From Perkinsus marinus ATCC 50983 (lineage: Eukaryota > Perkinsozoa > Perkinsida > Perkinsidae), in NCBI RefSeq assembly GCF_000006405.1, contig NW_003211397.1:44455-108454 (forward strand): a stretch of 64,000 bases of DNA. Reading direction: 5' to 3'. Below the pieces are notes generated by a model that was not told the DNA's origin, did no database searches, and saw only the letters and a list, made by a program, of their open reading frames with translations. The number at the start of each line of letters is the position of its first letter. Positions within the stretch are counted from its first letter, which is position 1. Positions 35,824 through 47,140 of this stretch are shown one piece after another. The position numbers and the translations under genes are program-made.

Positions 35824-36963
35824 TGCTGCTATCTATTTATCAACGAGAGTAGTGGTATAACCAGTGTATAATTTGTATATGGTCGTTATGTGGTGGTATG
35901 ATGGTCTTTACCATCTCGGATGGTTATCTGTAACCGAGAGCGGCAATATGGGAGGAATACAGGCTACCTGGGATCAGTGGTTCTGTTGTTATTATCTTTA
36001 CCACTTCGTCGTCGTTACTATTGATGGATGCTATTCACTATGATATTCAATTGTAGGTTGGATATTATCCCGTTGGAGCCGTTCGTACATGGATGCAACC
36101 ACTACTTGTTGTTCTTATTCTTTTTACACTCCTACCGAGATAATATGTTCTTCCTTCACTTCAAAGTAAGCTCAGTGTTGTTGATGTTAATCTTAAACTA
36201 TTACCACTCTAAAGACGATATAGCCTCCCTCCATACTGGTCATATGCGCAGGCGGCGATGATGATCAGATATGACAACGCGAAAGTTAGTAGGCATCTAA
36301 GACTGCCGAAGACCGAGGGGCATCCGGTCCCATCATCCTCAAATCCCGTCTCTCACTGCTTTGTTCGAGACCCTGCCGTTATGGGCCTAATTGTGTCGAC
36401 ACAGGCCAACCCAGTGAGGTGCATGATGCTGTATGTCGATGGTGATGCCGACCCCTCCTTTAGTATATGAGCGATGTATGTCAAGGAAGAGTTTATAATC
36501 CTTACATATTCCTATTGAGTTCTACTATAAAACACATGAAACGAGTTACCAAATAATGAATTGATTTCATGAAAACAAAGACATTGAAATTTCCATGGCA
36601 TCGTCTCGAAGTCCGTATCCTTGCGCACGGTCGAAACTAAGACTCTTATAATCGCCCCTTGTCGAAATTGAAGTTACTAAATGAGTATCTTCAATTCTAA
36701 TCCACCCGCCCCTCCAAATAGAAGTTACTGTTATCCAATAGACGTTGTGAAGGTGTAACAATTCTCTGGTTACCGGAAGCCTCGTCCCACAGCACTCCTG
36801 TGATCGATCGTGTCTAGCTTTTACCCCACACTGTTAAACCAACATAATTCTCATGAAAGTAGGATGATATTACTGTCACATGTGGATTCTCACATCTCGA
36901 TAATATCAAATATAGGGGCACTGTATGGCTGCACGCATGCACATGTATTAAACAACGACAACT
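35824..36963. other. Intergenic region, no gene recognised
   Basis: Short plus frames (36028-36261 and 36258-36470) with no family resemblance. A weak tRNA T-arm-like GTTCGAGACC sits at about 36363-36372 but lacks the T-run spacing. Confidence 0.4.
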
Positions 36964-37983
36964 TCAAGTCCATGAAATAGTACTGATGGCGGCGGCAAAG
37001 GCTTGCATTACTGATAGAGGGGCTGCCACATCCAAGGTATAAGTGTTATTACCGATTTTACCATATTGGCAGACAATGGTCTCAGGAGAGTCTTTAAGGA
37101 CTAATTGAAAGTTCTTGGCCGATGGGATTATTATACGATTGTTGAAGTCCAGAACAAGACAGTTCATAGAATAACTCCATTGTGGCTCCTTAGTAGCTAC
37201 CACTAAACAGGAAGTGTTACTCTTATCGGGATGTAATGGACTCCACTTATCATTTACCAAGGGACACCAGATAACATCCTTCCCATAAGGGATAACCATT
37301 TCCATAAAGTTATAAATACCATGAGGACCAAGGGACCTCTTGTCTTGTACCATGCTTGCTAATTGTTGGGAGCTCATGTCTAGAGGACCGACTGTTGCAG
37401 TGCGATACTTGGACACTGGATTGCCGTCCAATAAAGAAGCAGATAATCGGGGTAGAATATCAGAAGTCGAAAGGACGTCCATACAAGTACCACTACTCTT
37501 ACGACGATATCGGCAAGCATCACAGCGTGTTGATAACACTGTCCACTGAGTCCGATCAGTCGAACTAACCAACACTAGGGCTGGCTTATCCAGTTTGAAC
37601 AATACATCATCTGGACGATAGTAATAGAGCTTAGCTCGGATGAGTTTGCCTAGGGGAGCATCATTCCCAAGCATATCGACGTGACAATAAGCTAAGAAGT
37701 CGTTGGTGTCCTCAGTCTCTAGTATGAAGTCATCATCAGAACCCTTGATTACCCTCAAATGGCGATAGATTCCCTCAGTCAAAGGCGCAGTGAGATCCCA
37801 TCGGGACTCCTTAGCCAAACCTTCTTCTAAATACGAGGCGATGTCGAAGGGGAGACTTTCGGGTGACTGACGAGAAGGACTAGGGGTCTCCGAGGATACC
37901 GAGTCCCCGGTTGCGGTAGTGGTGGCACTATCCTCTGACTTCACAGTGAGAGTAGAGGGATATCGTAGAAGGCGTTGGAGCAT
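36964..37983 (-). CDS. Tubby-like protein (TULP), intronless
   Basis: A 339-codon single frame. The N-terminal ~45 residues are Ser/Thr-rich and probably disordered. The Tubby beta-barrel follows: GIYRHLRVIK, DFILETEDTNDFLAYCHVDM, KLYYYRPDDVLFKLDKPALV, YRTATVGPLDMSS, and the C-terminal signature CLVLDFNNRIIIPSAKNFQL, SPETIVCQYGKI, YTLDVAAPLSVMQAFAAAIS. The last block matches the conserved end of Tubby proteins, where the central helix passes through the barrel. Tubby proteins bind phosphoinositides and carry receptors into cilia, which fits an organism with a flagellated stage (inference). The central part is more divergent than in animal TULPs. Confidence 0.82.
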   Translation of the reverse strand: MLQRLLRYPSTLTVKSEDSATTTATGDSVSSETPSPSRQSPESLPFDIASYLEEGLAKESRWDLTAPLTEGIYRHLRVIKGSDDDFILETEDTNDFLAYCHVDMLGNDAPLGKLIRAKLYYYRPDDVLFKLDKPALVLVSSTDRTQWTVLSTRCDACRYRRKSSGTCMDVLSTSDILPRLSASLLDGNPVSKYRTATVGPLDMSSQQLASMVQDKRSLGPHGIYNFMEMVIPYGKDVIWCPLVNDKWSPLHPDKSNTSCLVVATKEPQWSYSMNCLVLDFNNRIIIPSAKNFQLVLKDSPETIVCQYGKIGNNTYTLDVAAPLSVMQAFAAAISTISWT

Positions 37984-38356
37984 TGGATAACTGTGAAGAA
38001 ATATTGATTAGGACTGTAAGCAACAGTTTAGATTTCATCGCTGAAAAATGACTCATCGCTTGGGCCGACAGACTGGACATCATCATTATAAGCAACTTCT
38101 AATGACGAGCTCCCTTGGTTTCCTTCTTCAAAGGATTTGGTGCGTCGGTGCCGTACAAGTGATGACCAACGTTCCACGTTTGACCATACCTAGCAATTAT
38201 ACTACCGATAAGGGAGCAAAGCAGCGACAGTAGCCCACCTGTCCTTGAAATGGTTCAACGCTGAGGGCTGCCACCAGAAGTAGTAGAAAAACATCCTCAT
38301 CAGAGTGTACCTAAGAGAAGAGGAGTAAGAGGTGGTTTAAGCGGAGAGGAGCTGCA

Positions 38357-38990
38357 CTACACTGCCAGGGTGTTCATCAGCCATACCCCACACTCCGTCT
38401 CGAAGAATCTCTCGAAGATGAAGTTCAACTGAAAGGAAGATGGTATGGGGGTGGTTTGAGTGGGGTACGGGATGTACCTTATCACTGAGGATAAACTGGA
38501 CTTCTGGGAAGTAGAAAGGCTTGTCGAACTCAGTGAGGAACAGGGGGCTACCAGCCAACATAAACCGTGAAGTCAGTGATGATGGTAATACTAAATAGAG
38601 ACCTGTAGGTAAAGAGGAGGAAGGATCCTTACCAGATGAGCATCGTGGGCAACTGCATTTACCAGGGATGTGACCTGATGAGGAGATGAGGGAACCCTGG
38701 GGGAAAGCGAGGTATTACTTTGAGACCGGCACACTGGACAGGAGCATTTACCACTCTGATGTGATGCCAGATCGACGCCCTAAATGGGTGTTAATTGTAG
38801 TAAAGGCCCTAGAAGGAGAGCTTACCGTGAGACCAGTAGAGACTGGTGGCATAGAGAGGTGGGTATGGCTCTAAAGAAGAGGATGATGTAGGTCTAAGGG
38901 GAGATAGGAACTTACCGATGTCGAGAGGGCCCTCGTGAGCTGAGAGGCTGCTGAAGGACTACGGCTGATCACACGATGAAGGAGAGACAT
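38357..38990 (-). CDS. Putative mitochondrial protein with two CxCPxC motifs
   Basis: Starts MSLLHRVISRSPSAASQLTR ALSTS: Arg/Ser-rich, no acidic residues, a good mitochondrial presequence. Short exons (introns about 44-45 nt) give GVDLASHQSGKCSCPVCRSQ, then SHIPGKCSCPRCSSG, then LYLVLPSSLTSRFMLAGSPL, FLTEFDKPFYFPEVQFILSD and KLNFIFERFFETECGVWLMN TLAV. The twice-repeated GKCSCPxC is the only striking motif and suggests metal or heme binding. A 30-nt segment (38597-38626) is either a tiny intron or coding. It is divergent from the TMEM131-like gene, with tRNA-like element 4 between them. Family not recognised. Confidence 0.5.
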
Positions 38991-39038
38991 ATCCGAACAG
39001 ACCTTATCAGTTTCGACTTCGAACGAAAAATATTCACT

Positions 39039-39129
39039 AAAAACGCCTTTGCCAGGGATCGAACCTGGGACATCGGCGCACGTCTGATTTATCATCCGAA
39101 CTATCCATCTGTAAGTAACTTCCTTTGCC
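39039..39129 (-). other. tRNA-like element 4 with perfect T arm, flanked by 8-bp direct repeats
   Basis: Minus strand: D-arm-like CTTACAGATGGATAG, then a five-pair T arm (CCAGG-TTCGATC-CCTGG; B box 39065-39055), then TTTTT exactly 22 nt after the B-box start (39043-39039). The acceptor strand has no partner upstream, and the variable region is long. CCTTTGCC occurs at both 39046-39053 and 39122-39129, 76 bp apart (one tRNA length), as a target-site duplication would. It lies in the shared promoter of two divergent genes. Confidence 0.6.
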
Positions 39130-42100
39130 CATGTATGACCTTATGGGAGTCCCTATACAACTCTTACGGTTCCTGATCACTTGGTGGTCTCTAGCAGCTG
39201 TAGTGTTTATATACGAGGTCGATGCAGGTAAGGAGCGTGCAAGAGTCATGGACAAGCATACCTCCTCAGGTCCCTCGTCATCACGCCATGAGCCTGTGAA
39301 GCTCCTCTTCAACCCAGGCACGGTGGACTTTGGACCAGCGTAGGTAGAGTACTCACTGCCTCCATCCATCCCCTTCCTTCAGTTATTCCCTTTCCACATG
39401 GCTTACTTCAGTCATGGTAACCAATGCTGGTAGAGAGGACATTATCCTGGTCGATGCAGGTAGTAATGGTAATGGTTGGCCCATACACAGTGGTGTCCTA
39501 TATTAGAGCTGTCTGATCCTGAGGACGATATCGTTATCCTTGATGATGATGGACATGGTTTCCCTATTCGGGTTAGTAGGAGGCACACAGTCAAACTCCA
39601 ACTCCAGTTCACACCATCATCCTCTTCTAAGGTGAGGTCTGCCCTACTCAACCCTTCTGTAGTTCTCACTAGGTTGAGGAAACCACCAATACGATACGAT
39701 TTGTATCGGCATCGAATGGTGTCTCTGATCCTCTATTCATACGTTATAAGGTGATAGGGATATCATTGAAGGTTTCATCGTCATCATGTTAATGATCAGC
39801 CATCCGGGGCCCGATGGGGCCTCAAGCCCCTACAGCTCAGTTATCCCCAGACTCAGGAATCACCTTGGATACCAATAGAGCTCACAAGCCCACAGGTCAT
39901 ATCAATGGTCCGACAAGATGTTCGCATCCCCCATCAGGACCATCCTCTCACGATTACTCGCATCTCCGAGCGCCGACTACCTTCCTCTACTAGTGCCGTC
40001 TCAATAGACTCTTCCGGCCAACGCTGGCCAGTTACTATACCCGAAGGTACAACGCTACTGCTGCTAAAGAGGGACACCACCACACGTTAGGAACGACTTT
40101 GTCCGTGGGAAGGGTGAAAAGTTTGCTTACCACGCCAGGCGCACATCGTACGCAATTGATAGTGGAGACCACTGAAGGGAATGGGATAATTCCGTAGGGC
40201 TTATATGGAGATACAGGGGTACATCATGTGGCAGTTGTAGGTTGAAGATGGATGTCCTATCAGTTGACAATCTCTATTTCAATCCCCCAATTATTGAATT
40301 TGGTAGGATGCTCGAATTGATCCCGGGACCTTTCCATTGGCAGCCACCATCAGGTACTAGGCGGCCCGATGACTTCTTCCCGGCCATGGTTGAGCTCAGA
40401 GCCCAGTACAGTGGTGTGCTGGTGGAGGCTGTAGAGATGTATGATGGTCTCTCAGCTGAATATCCCTTTATGATCGGTCACTTATCTTTTAGTACGGCCA
40501 TCACGTACCAACCCATTGGGAGGTCTTCTGGATCACCTGTCGAAGTTATTCCAGAGATAGCTAGTGGATCGCCACTAAGGGTTCCTAAAGGAGACCCAGA
40601 GGAGGAGGAGGAGGAGGATGGGAAACTCATTGGTAATCATCACTTCAATACGCGCCTTGTAGACTTCCTCCCGTCAGCTACCATTCGGTTAAAGGTCCAG
40701 AGCAGAGTCCTCCGTAGTGCCGCTGATGTGGATGGGCTCATTCTTATTCATACTAACCTCGACCATACCAACCCTATCCGTCTGAAGGTTACTGGAAGGT
40801 AGAGAGATGTGCGATATGGGGATTTTATCGGACTTGTCAGAGTGTCGAATAGTCTACCACTGGTCTATTATCCTGGGGGTGAGATTAGGATGCAATACTG
40901 GCCAGAGGAGGGCCTGACCACTCGAGAGGATGGTATCCAACTTGTCACACAATGGGGCAGCTTCGAGATGGCTAAGGCAGAGGTAGAATGCCATTGGTCT
41001 TATCATGTTACACTAGAGAGTATAAGGTACATGGCCCGGGTAATATGTCGGGTATTGTAAAGGTGGATGTGGTTGTAGGATCATCACTGAGGGTAGTACA
41101 CCAGGATGTTGCTGCTGCTTCGCTACGACATCATCATCATCATCATCATCAGGTCACTATCGATCACTCTACTACTTTGCTGTCGGCCCTGAGTATGGAG
41201 GATAGGGTTAAGCTGTTCAGCAGAGCAATGGTTATAGCAGTGTGTAGGTTGGTGATAATACTTTATATTAGTACTAGGGTCAGCAGATTCAACTGAGGCC
41301 AGGGTTGTGCCAATACCTCTACGGCTCTACACTGGTCGCTTGCTGTTCTCAATAAGGGGTAGAGGGTGCAGCCAATGCGATATAGAAGATGCTATGCTAG
41401 TAGGTGCACATGAAGGTTCTCTAGTGGGTTGGTTTGATGACGATGATAGTAGTAGTAGCCCACAGCTGTTTGATGTTGTCGTGGGTAGTAGTAGCTCTGT
41501 GTCATTGGTACTGATGAACCATAACCCTTTCAATATCACTCTAGTAGGAGGGGTGAGGTAGGCAGTAGTCCTCACTTGTCCTGGGGGGGGGTAGTTGTGT
41601 CAATATCAGGGCTATCGATAGTAATGGCGTTCATATTGGGGGGTCAAATGATAATGAAGGTAATACCAGAGGAGGTAGGCAGTGTGTGTGATGACTTCCT
41701 CTACAGACCTTGTGGTCCCTGCTGATAGCATCCTAGAAGTACCTATCACAGTAGGGAGGAGCATATTAGAGGGAGATGTCACATTACAAGGGGAGACTAG
41801 TCGGGGTCAGAGGTTCCATCTAAAGGTCATCACAAAGGCGATTCATACCACCTTGCTGAGGGATTATTGCATTTGTCAGGTCCATCACATCAATGTGCCT
41901 CTTGCTATGTCAAGCCAAGGCATGGAGGTAGGCATCTTTATGTTACTACTGGATAACTGGTATCATTCAGATTCGTATGGAGGCGTCGGGTGATGATATG
42001 TATAATTTAGTACTACCCAAGTGAGTCATCGCTCTCATTATCCACGATACAATGTTACTTAGGATTCCTATCAATGATGGTCTCCCTTACCCGGTGGTGA

Positions 42101-45100
42101 GAGGAATTAAGTCCTTGGATGCCCGTCTAGAGGTGAGTACCGTAATCTACCCAACTTGAGCATTGGGGGTTACTTTTAGTATGTCCCATCTGAGATGGAT
42201 ACGCTGAGTGATGGTGTCCTGGCTAGAGCTAAGTTTTATCCTGGAAGGGTAGTAGTAGTTATAGAGCTCGAACTGAGTAGTTATAAAATCTACTGTGTGG
42301 TGGTACAGGTCCCTACAGAGCTTACTATCACCACAGTGGAAGGCTCAATGGCACTGCTACGTGGTACTACTCCCTCATGGAGTATTTCATGGTCACTGTG
42401 TATTCAGGGTCACTGGAAGCTCAACGCTTGGAGGCTCTCACTAGGCGGTATACGTCGTTAGCAACAACCGACAACATAGAAGGATTGTTGAACGAGGTAA
42501 GGTAGTAGTAGTGTGGTGGGCATCTGCATATTGTGACATCCCTTTAGATAACCCTTTTGGGTGATGAATGGGAGTATTCTTTCCAAACTCCGTGGATTCA
42601 TCATCATCAAAGGCGCCATAGATCATCGGTAGGATGCATCGGGATACCATCTTATGTTGTAATAGCCTGGGTCGTTAGATCCTAGTACCGTATCAAGGAG
42701 AGCTTATAGGCTTACGGTTAGCACCTCTAGGGGCCTGTAGGACAGCTAAAGTGTCGATAAGGAACCCTCTGCATGACGCTAGTATATGGGTGAGATCCTG
42801 TTGATGGTAGAAGTGGTGATGACGATGTGTGTAGGTTCAAGTCAAATACATCACAGTTGACAATGATCTATCACTGAACCTCCTGACTGGGCAAGGGAAG
42901 GTGATACTGTGGCTCTCAGTGCCAGTGGTGATGGTGGTGGCCCACTCTGGCCCTAACTATAGGTACTTGAGATTCCACCACGAGTAGAGGTAGCAATACC
43001 AGCAGTACGCTATTGTCGTTTGGACCCGTCACCACACTCTGGGGTTATATACATACTCAATAATTACACTCTTGTGGAGGCCTTGCCGCTTACCATACCA
43101 TCTCTTCCTCAACCTTCCGATGCTGGTTCTACTGAACCCTCTGTAGCTACTACAGTCACTGTGCCGATGCCCCCTCTGTCCATCGTAGGGTGAGGACCAT
43201 ACGATTCAGTCTGCTACACTTCATTTCAGATGGATTATTTGAGGAGGTCCCCTTTGGGCTTTAGATTGGAATTCATGAGGAGGATAGTCACCGAACCCGA
43301 TGATACAGTGATAGACCTTAATCTTGTCGGCGTACCTCTCACTGTCCCCATGGCGGTGCTCGAAGGGCTCGATGGGGACATGGTTGATGTTACTAGGGTG
43401 GAGTTTAGTGGAGGAGAGAGAGGAGGAGGATGTAGCATGCCTATAGGAGAGGAGTGTGGTAATGGCATTTATAGGTACTACTCCTGATGGCTTCAAGTTG
43501 GTAAGTAGTCTCTGTAGTGATGGTCATCATCATATCCCTGTACACAACATCACTGGTACAAATACATCACTATCATTCGTACATTATTTGAGATTACTTC
43601 AGGTGTACTAAAACACGATATTGCTATAACGGTTCCCTTGAGTGTCAGCCTTAGTGATGCTCATCATCAAAAGTTTATATCATCTCCTGCTATCTTGGTG
43701 TTGATCATTGACAATATCTATCGGTTAGAGGTAGTACTCGAGGTTGCAGGTCTTCATGCTGACCATAGGCCATGTTTGATGATCAGTTCCCGATTACTAT
43801 ACCATCTAAAGCCCAGCTCTTGGTGTTGGTTGAAACTACTCTGAAGGAGATCGTCGATGCCTGGCCAGCCGGGCAAGCGAAGACCTATCTCGCACGGAAA
43901 CTGGTGAGGGTAGAAATGTATCGCGCGGGAATCGAACCTGGGTCTGTTGTCGACAGGTCGCTATTGCTACCGATTTCAACCAAGAGTTTGATGATGGCCT
44001 GGGAACGGCTCGAGCCTTGACCGAGCTGATTGGTTCGCTAGAGCAGGTCTCAAATCTCGACCCATCTCCAGAGTGGACGGATACTGCTGGTTCCTATAGC
44101 GGCGAGCGGTCCTTCAGGCAGATCGCATTGGTATTGATGCTTACAGGACTAGCGGTAGTAATAGTGATGGGGCACAGACGATGTCACCTTACGATGATCA
44201 TTCAGACTATAAGTATCACATGGAAAGGTTCAGCACAAAGGCGACGGTTAGTATGCAGAAATAAGGTGAAGAGGTTGGATATGATACCTAAGAAGAAGTA
44301 AGAACATTGTTGGAAGTTTAGTGGAAGGGTGATGTGGCGGCTATTACGTTGAGGCTATTACAGGCCCATGGCTAGGCGTGAGGTGATGAGTGGACAGCCT
44401 AGTCCACCTCCACTACTAGCAGAACTACTCACCTATTTTGAGGAAGCGAAGCAGAAGAAGGCAGTGACTACTAAGGCTGATGTGTCTGTTGATGATAGTA
44501 GTAATAACAATGATGATAGTTGTTACTATTAACCTTTATCTCCAACAGGTATCAGTAGTAAATTGTCTACGGATACTCTTGTGGCGTCACATCCAAAGCA
44601 AACAGGTGGTAGTAATAGTAGTAGCAGTAAGCATGGCAACAGCATCAGAGGAGGCGGTCATAAGGGGGGTGGTCAGTCGATGATGAACCTTCTGGCGGAC
44701 GAACCCCAGCCACCGGCTAAGCTGAGAACGGTAAGGTTAGTCGAAGTAGTAGTAGTAGGAGAGAAGTTAGGATCAGATTCAATCAGCAGTAGAGGCATCT
44801 ATGGCGATGCAAGGTAAACCATCAGTGGAGGTGGGAGAGGTAGGAAGTAGTAGTACCAAGAAGAAGAAGACTAAGACTAAGGAGAAGGCTGTCCCCAAGA
44901 CCAAGTCAGTAGCAACAACTGATAAGAAGAAGGTCGTCAAGCCGAAAAGGCAGCAACAACAGCAACATGGCTCGATCAAGGCTAAGGCTGTGGACCAACC
45001 TCCAGCTCCTATTGATGGGCAGTCGGCCAAGTCGCGGGTTCGAACCCCGGTGCCCCCACTTTTACCTACTGCTAACAAAGTGGTGGCCGGGGAGAAGGAT

Positions 45101-46212
45101 GTGTCCGATGAAGTTGTGGTGAAGAGGAGTGATTCTTTATCGTCATCATCATCATCATCATCATTGAGGAAGAGTACTGCAGCATGGGAGGAGTCTTCCT
45201 CCTCGTCCTCTTTGGGTACGGCTGATGGTGATCATCAAAATAAGTGCAGTAGCACAAACAATGCTACTGTGCAGCCATTTGAAGATCCACTTGAACCACA
45301 GCAACTATCGGCATCATTGGAGATGCTCTTCAAACAAGCCCCTGTATACGATCGGTCGGAGGAGGCTTCACCACAGGATGACTCTCTTGACGACGATCTG
45401 GATACTCTATTGAAGAGTTTGGATGGAAGTCTGCTGGTGGAAGACCAACAGGGGACGACTCTTACTCCTCCTCTTGCTCATGCTGCTCCTGCTGTTGACT
45501 CGTATGGGCTCATTGGTAGTTGGAGAAGTCAGCAAGATATTCGGTAAGTTGCCAGTCGGCCATATTGGGCTCCTGCATGTCTGGTTTAGATATGGTCTGT
45601 CATCACCACCTAACAATCCTGTCTATCCTCCTTCATCATCATTCAATTTCGACGACGACCACGATGGGACTAGTGGTAGTAGTAGTACCATTCTATGTCT
45701 GCTTTTGTCTGATAGAATATTCAGATGCTCTGTACGAGCCTGTATCGAGTTGGCTACCTCCTCTTCACAATCCTTTACCTAGATCGCAGCAAGAGTAAGT
45801 ACAGCAAGGTGTTGTCACTTATCATTCACCATATTGATTCAGAAATCGTCGCGTGGAACCTCCGATACCATCTAGCTATAACTTTCCTTACGACAACACT
45901 AACAACTACAACAACAACTCTACAGATGGTTGTGTCTACTATGAAGCTTTCGCACCTCAAGCAGAAGGGATCCCTCAAGACTACGGCGGAATACCCCAGT
46001 ATCATCATCAGCCTCCCGAGGCCCGACCAGCATTCACCTCCTGGACTGATGCCGATGGTAATGGTAGTAGTAGTGATAGCGATCACCCCGATCGTCATTG
46101 GGTAGGTGCCTTCTGGAATGAGGAATACGAAGATGTGTCTCGTCGTCGTCGTTATGACTTTGGGGCCTTCACTAGAGAAGTTCACAGGCGTCGATCAAAG
46201 AATTATTGGTGA
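39125..46212 (+). CDS. Large TMEM131-like type I membrane protein, many exons
   Basis: Starts MPMYDLMGVPIQLLRFLITW WSLAAVVFIYEVDAG, a signal peptide. Repeated strands of an Ig-like/ASH type follow: LLFNPGTVDFGPA, VDNLYFNPPIIEFGRMLELI, LILIHTNLDHTNPIRLKVTG, FDVVVGSSSSVSLVLMNHNP. A helical part (VAIATDFNQEFDDGLGTARA) precedes a hydrophobic stretch (IALVLMLTGLAVVIVMG, about 44124-44174), then a Lys/Ser/Gln-rich cytosolic tail with ADEPQPPAKLRTVR, SSWLPPLHNPLPRSQQ and a C-terminus HWVGAFWNEEYEDVSRRR. Domain order (signal, ASH-like repeats, one membrane helix, tail with Trp-containing motifs) resembles TMEM131, a collagen/secretion factor that binds TRAPP. Exon joins are approximate, and the tail could be a separate gene. 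tRNA-like element 5 lies in one intron and element 6 in a tail exon. Confidence 0.5.
43914..43960 (-). other. tRNA-like element 5 inside a TMEM131-like intron
   Basis: Minus-strand GGTTCGATTCC (43938-43928), with TTT exactly 22 nt after its start. The host intron is 43904-43956 (53 nt, donor GTGAGG, acceptor GACAG). The frame switches across it from ...YLARKL to VAIATDFNQEF, which supports splicing. Confidence 0.6.
45015..45063 (+). other. tRNA-like element 6 inside a coding exon
   Basis: GGTTCGAACCC at 45037-45047 (a B box on both strands), then a CCCCCA-type acceptor end and TTTT 23 nt after the B-box start. It is translated in frame as SRVRTPVPPLLPT in the tail of the TMEM131-like protein. 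No 5' acceptor partner upstream. Confidence 0.5.
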
Positions 46213-46354
46213 TTATGATTTTAGTTATCACTATGTTATTATTGTACTGTACATTTTCGTATCTTACTGCCACAATTTAGTGACCATTTCTACAGCCTGT
46301 CGTCGTCGAGGTCGCGTTGGGTCATCCCTGCTTATCACCTTGTCAGTATGTAGC

Positions 46355-47062
46355 ATGGAAGAGTCTGAAACCCATCATCATCATGGCCATACTAAACCGA
46401 CTTCCATGACAGTTCAAATACGGGAGTTGATGGCTGAGAGAGAGGTGATATCCAGTACCATAATTTGAGGACATCGCAGCAGCTGTCGTCTATGCGGTTG
46501 ATGATGAGGTGTTATGTAGGCACAGGAGGAAGATCTTGGAGCTATGCGCGAAATGGTGAAGTTCCTTAGTGATAGATGTCAACAGTTGGAGGCCGCATAC
46601 AATGATAGGGAGACGAGGTTCAGGAGGGAGATGGAGGAGGTGGAAGAACAGCACAAGAGGGATATGGCTCTGGTTGGGGTGAGAAAGGTCCCTGGTTCGA
46701 TCCTTTGTTAGAGCTTTCTTTTGATTATCAATAGGTTGAGATGAGCGAATTGGAGTCTCGAGTAGAGGCCTTATCTGATATAAAGCATGAGTTGAACTTC
46801 CGAGTACAGCAATTAGAGGCCGCTCACGCCTCTGGGTCGCGGCTGCCAGAAGGGTCTATCACTTGTGGATGCTGTTTAGAAAGGCCTGCAAGAACTGTAG
46901 TGTTGCCATGCAGGCATTTGGTAAGGGCTAAATCTAGATGTATTCTATTACCACTACTCTATCATGATCATGCAGGTCCTGTGCTACGACTGCTCGAGAC
47001 AGCTTACTACTTGTCCGATATGTCGATCGACTATTACTCAACGCATTGATGTCTTCTTGTAG
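46355..47062 (+). CDS. RING-type E3 ubiquitin ligase, coiled-coil N-terminus
   Basis: Exon 1 starts MEESETHHHHGHTKPTSMTV; coiled-coil exons follow (AQEEDLGAMREMVKFLSDRC, RRREMEEVEEQHKRDMALVG-like, EMSELESRVEALSDIKHELN). The C-terminal C3HC4 RING reads CGCCLERPARTVVLPCRHLV / LCYDCSRQLTTCPICRSTI and ends QRIDVFL at 47062. The layout of one C-terminal RING ending in I-x-V-F-L is like the IAP/LOG2/MGRN group of E3 ligases. The introns, including one between the two halves of the RING (VLPCRHL / VLCYDC), are 50-56 nt. The intron at 46679-46734 carries a sense B box (element 7). Confidence 0.82.
46679..46734 (+). other. tRNA-like element 7 = RING gene intron
   Basis: This 56-nt intron (GTGAG...CAATAG) contains GGTCCCTGGTTCGATCC; the B box is at 46694-46704 with one mismatch, and TTT starts 21 nt after its start. 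It is the only confirmed intronic copy in the sense direction of its host gene. Confidence 0.5.
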
Positions 47063-47082
47063 TCGACACTAGACGAGTTTTT

Positions 47083-47140
47083 AAAATGTATACTGTGGGA
47101 ATTGAACCCGGATCATTTCAGTATCATTCTGTGATCTATT
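47083..47140 (-). other. tRNA-like element 8
   Basis: Minus strand CCGGGTTCAATTCCC; B box 47108-47098, with TTTT exactly 22 nt after its start (47086-47083). It lies 20-80 bp beyond the RING stop codon. On + it also reads GTATACTG...TTTCAG (47088-47121), which could be a 3' UTR intron. Confidence 0.45.

Noticed and set aside
36258-36470. Additional tRNA-like element with GTTCGAGACC
   Set aside because: The T-arm resemblance is short and there is no T-run at the 20-23 nt spacing that marks most of the others.
39039-39129. Bona fide tRNA gene
   Set aside because: The T arm, T5 terminator and spacing are right, but the 3' acceptor strand (CAAAGGC) has no complementary 5' strand upstream, the variable region is too long and the anticodon stem is imperfect. 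The other twelve elements fail in the same way or worse.
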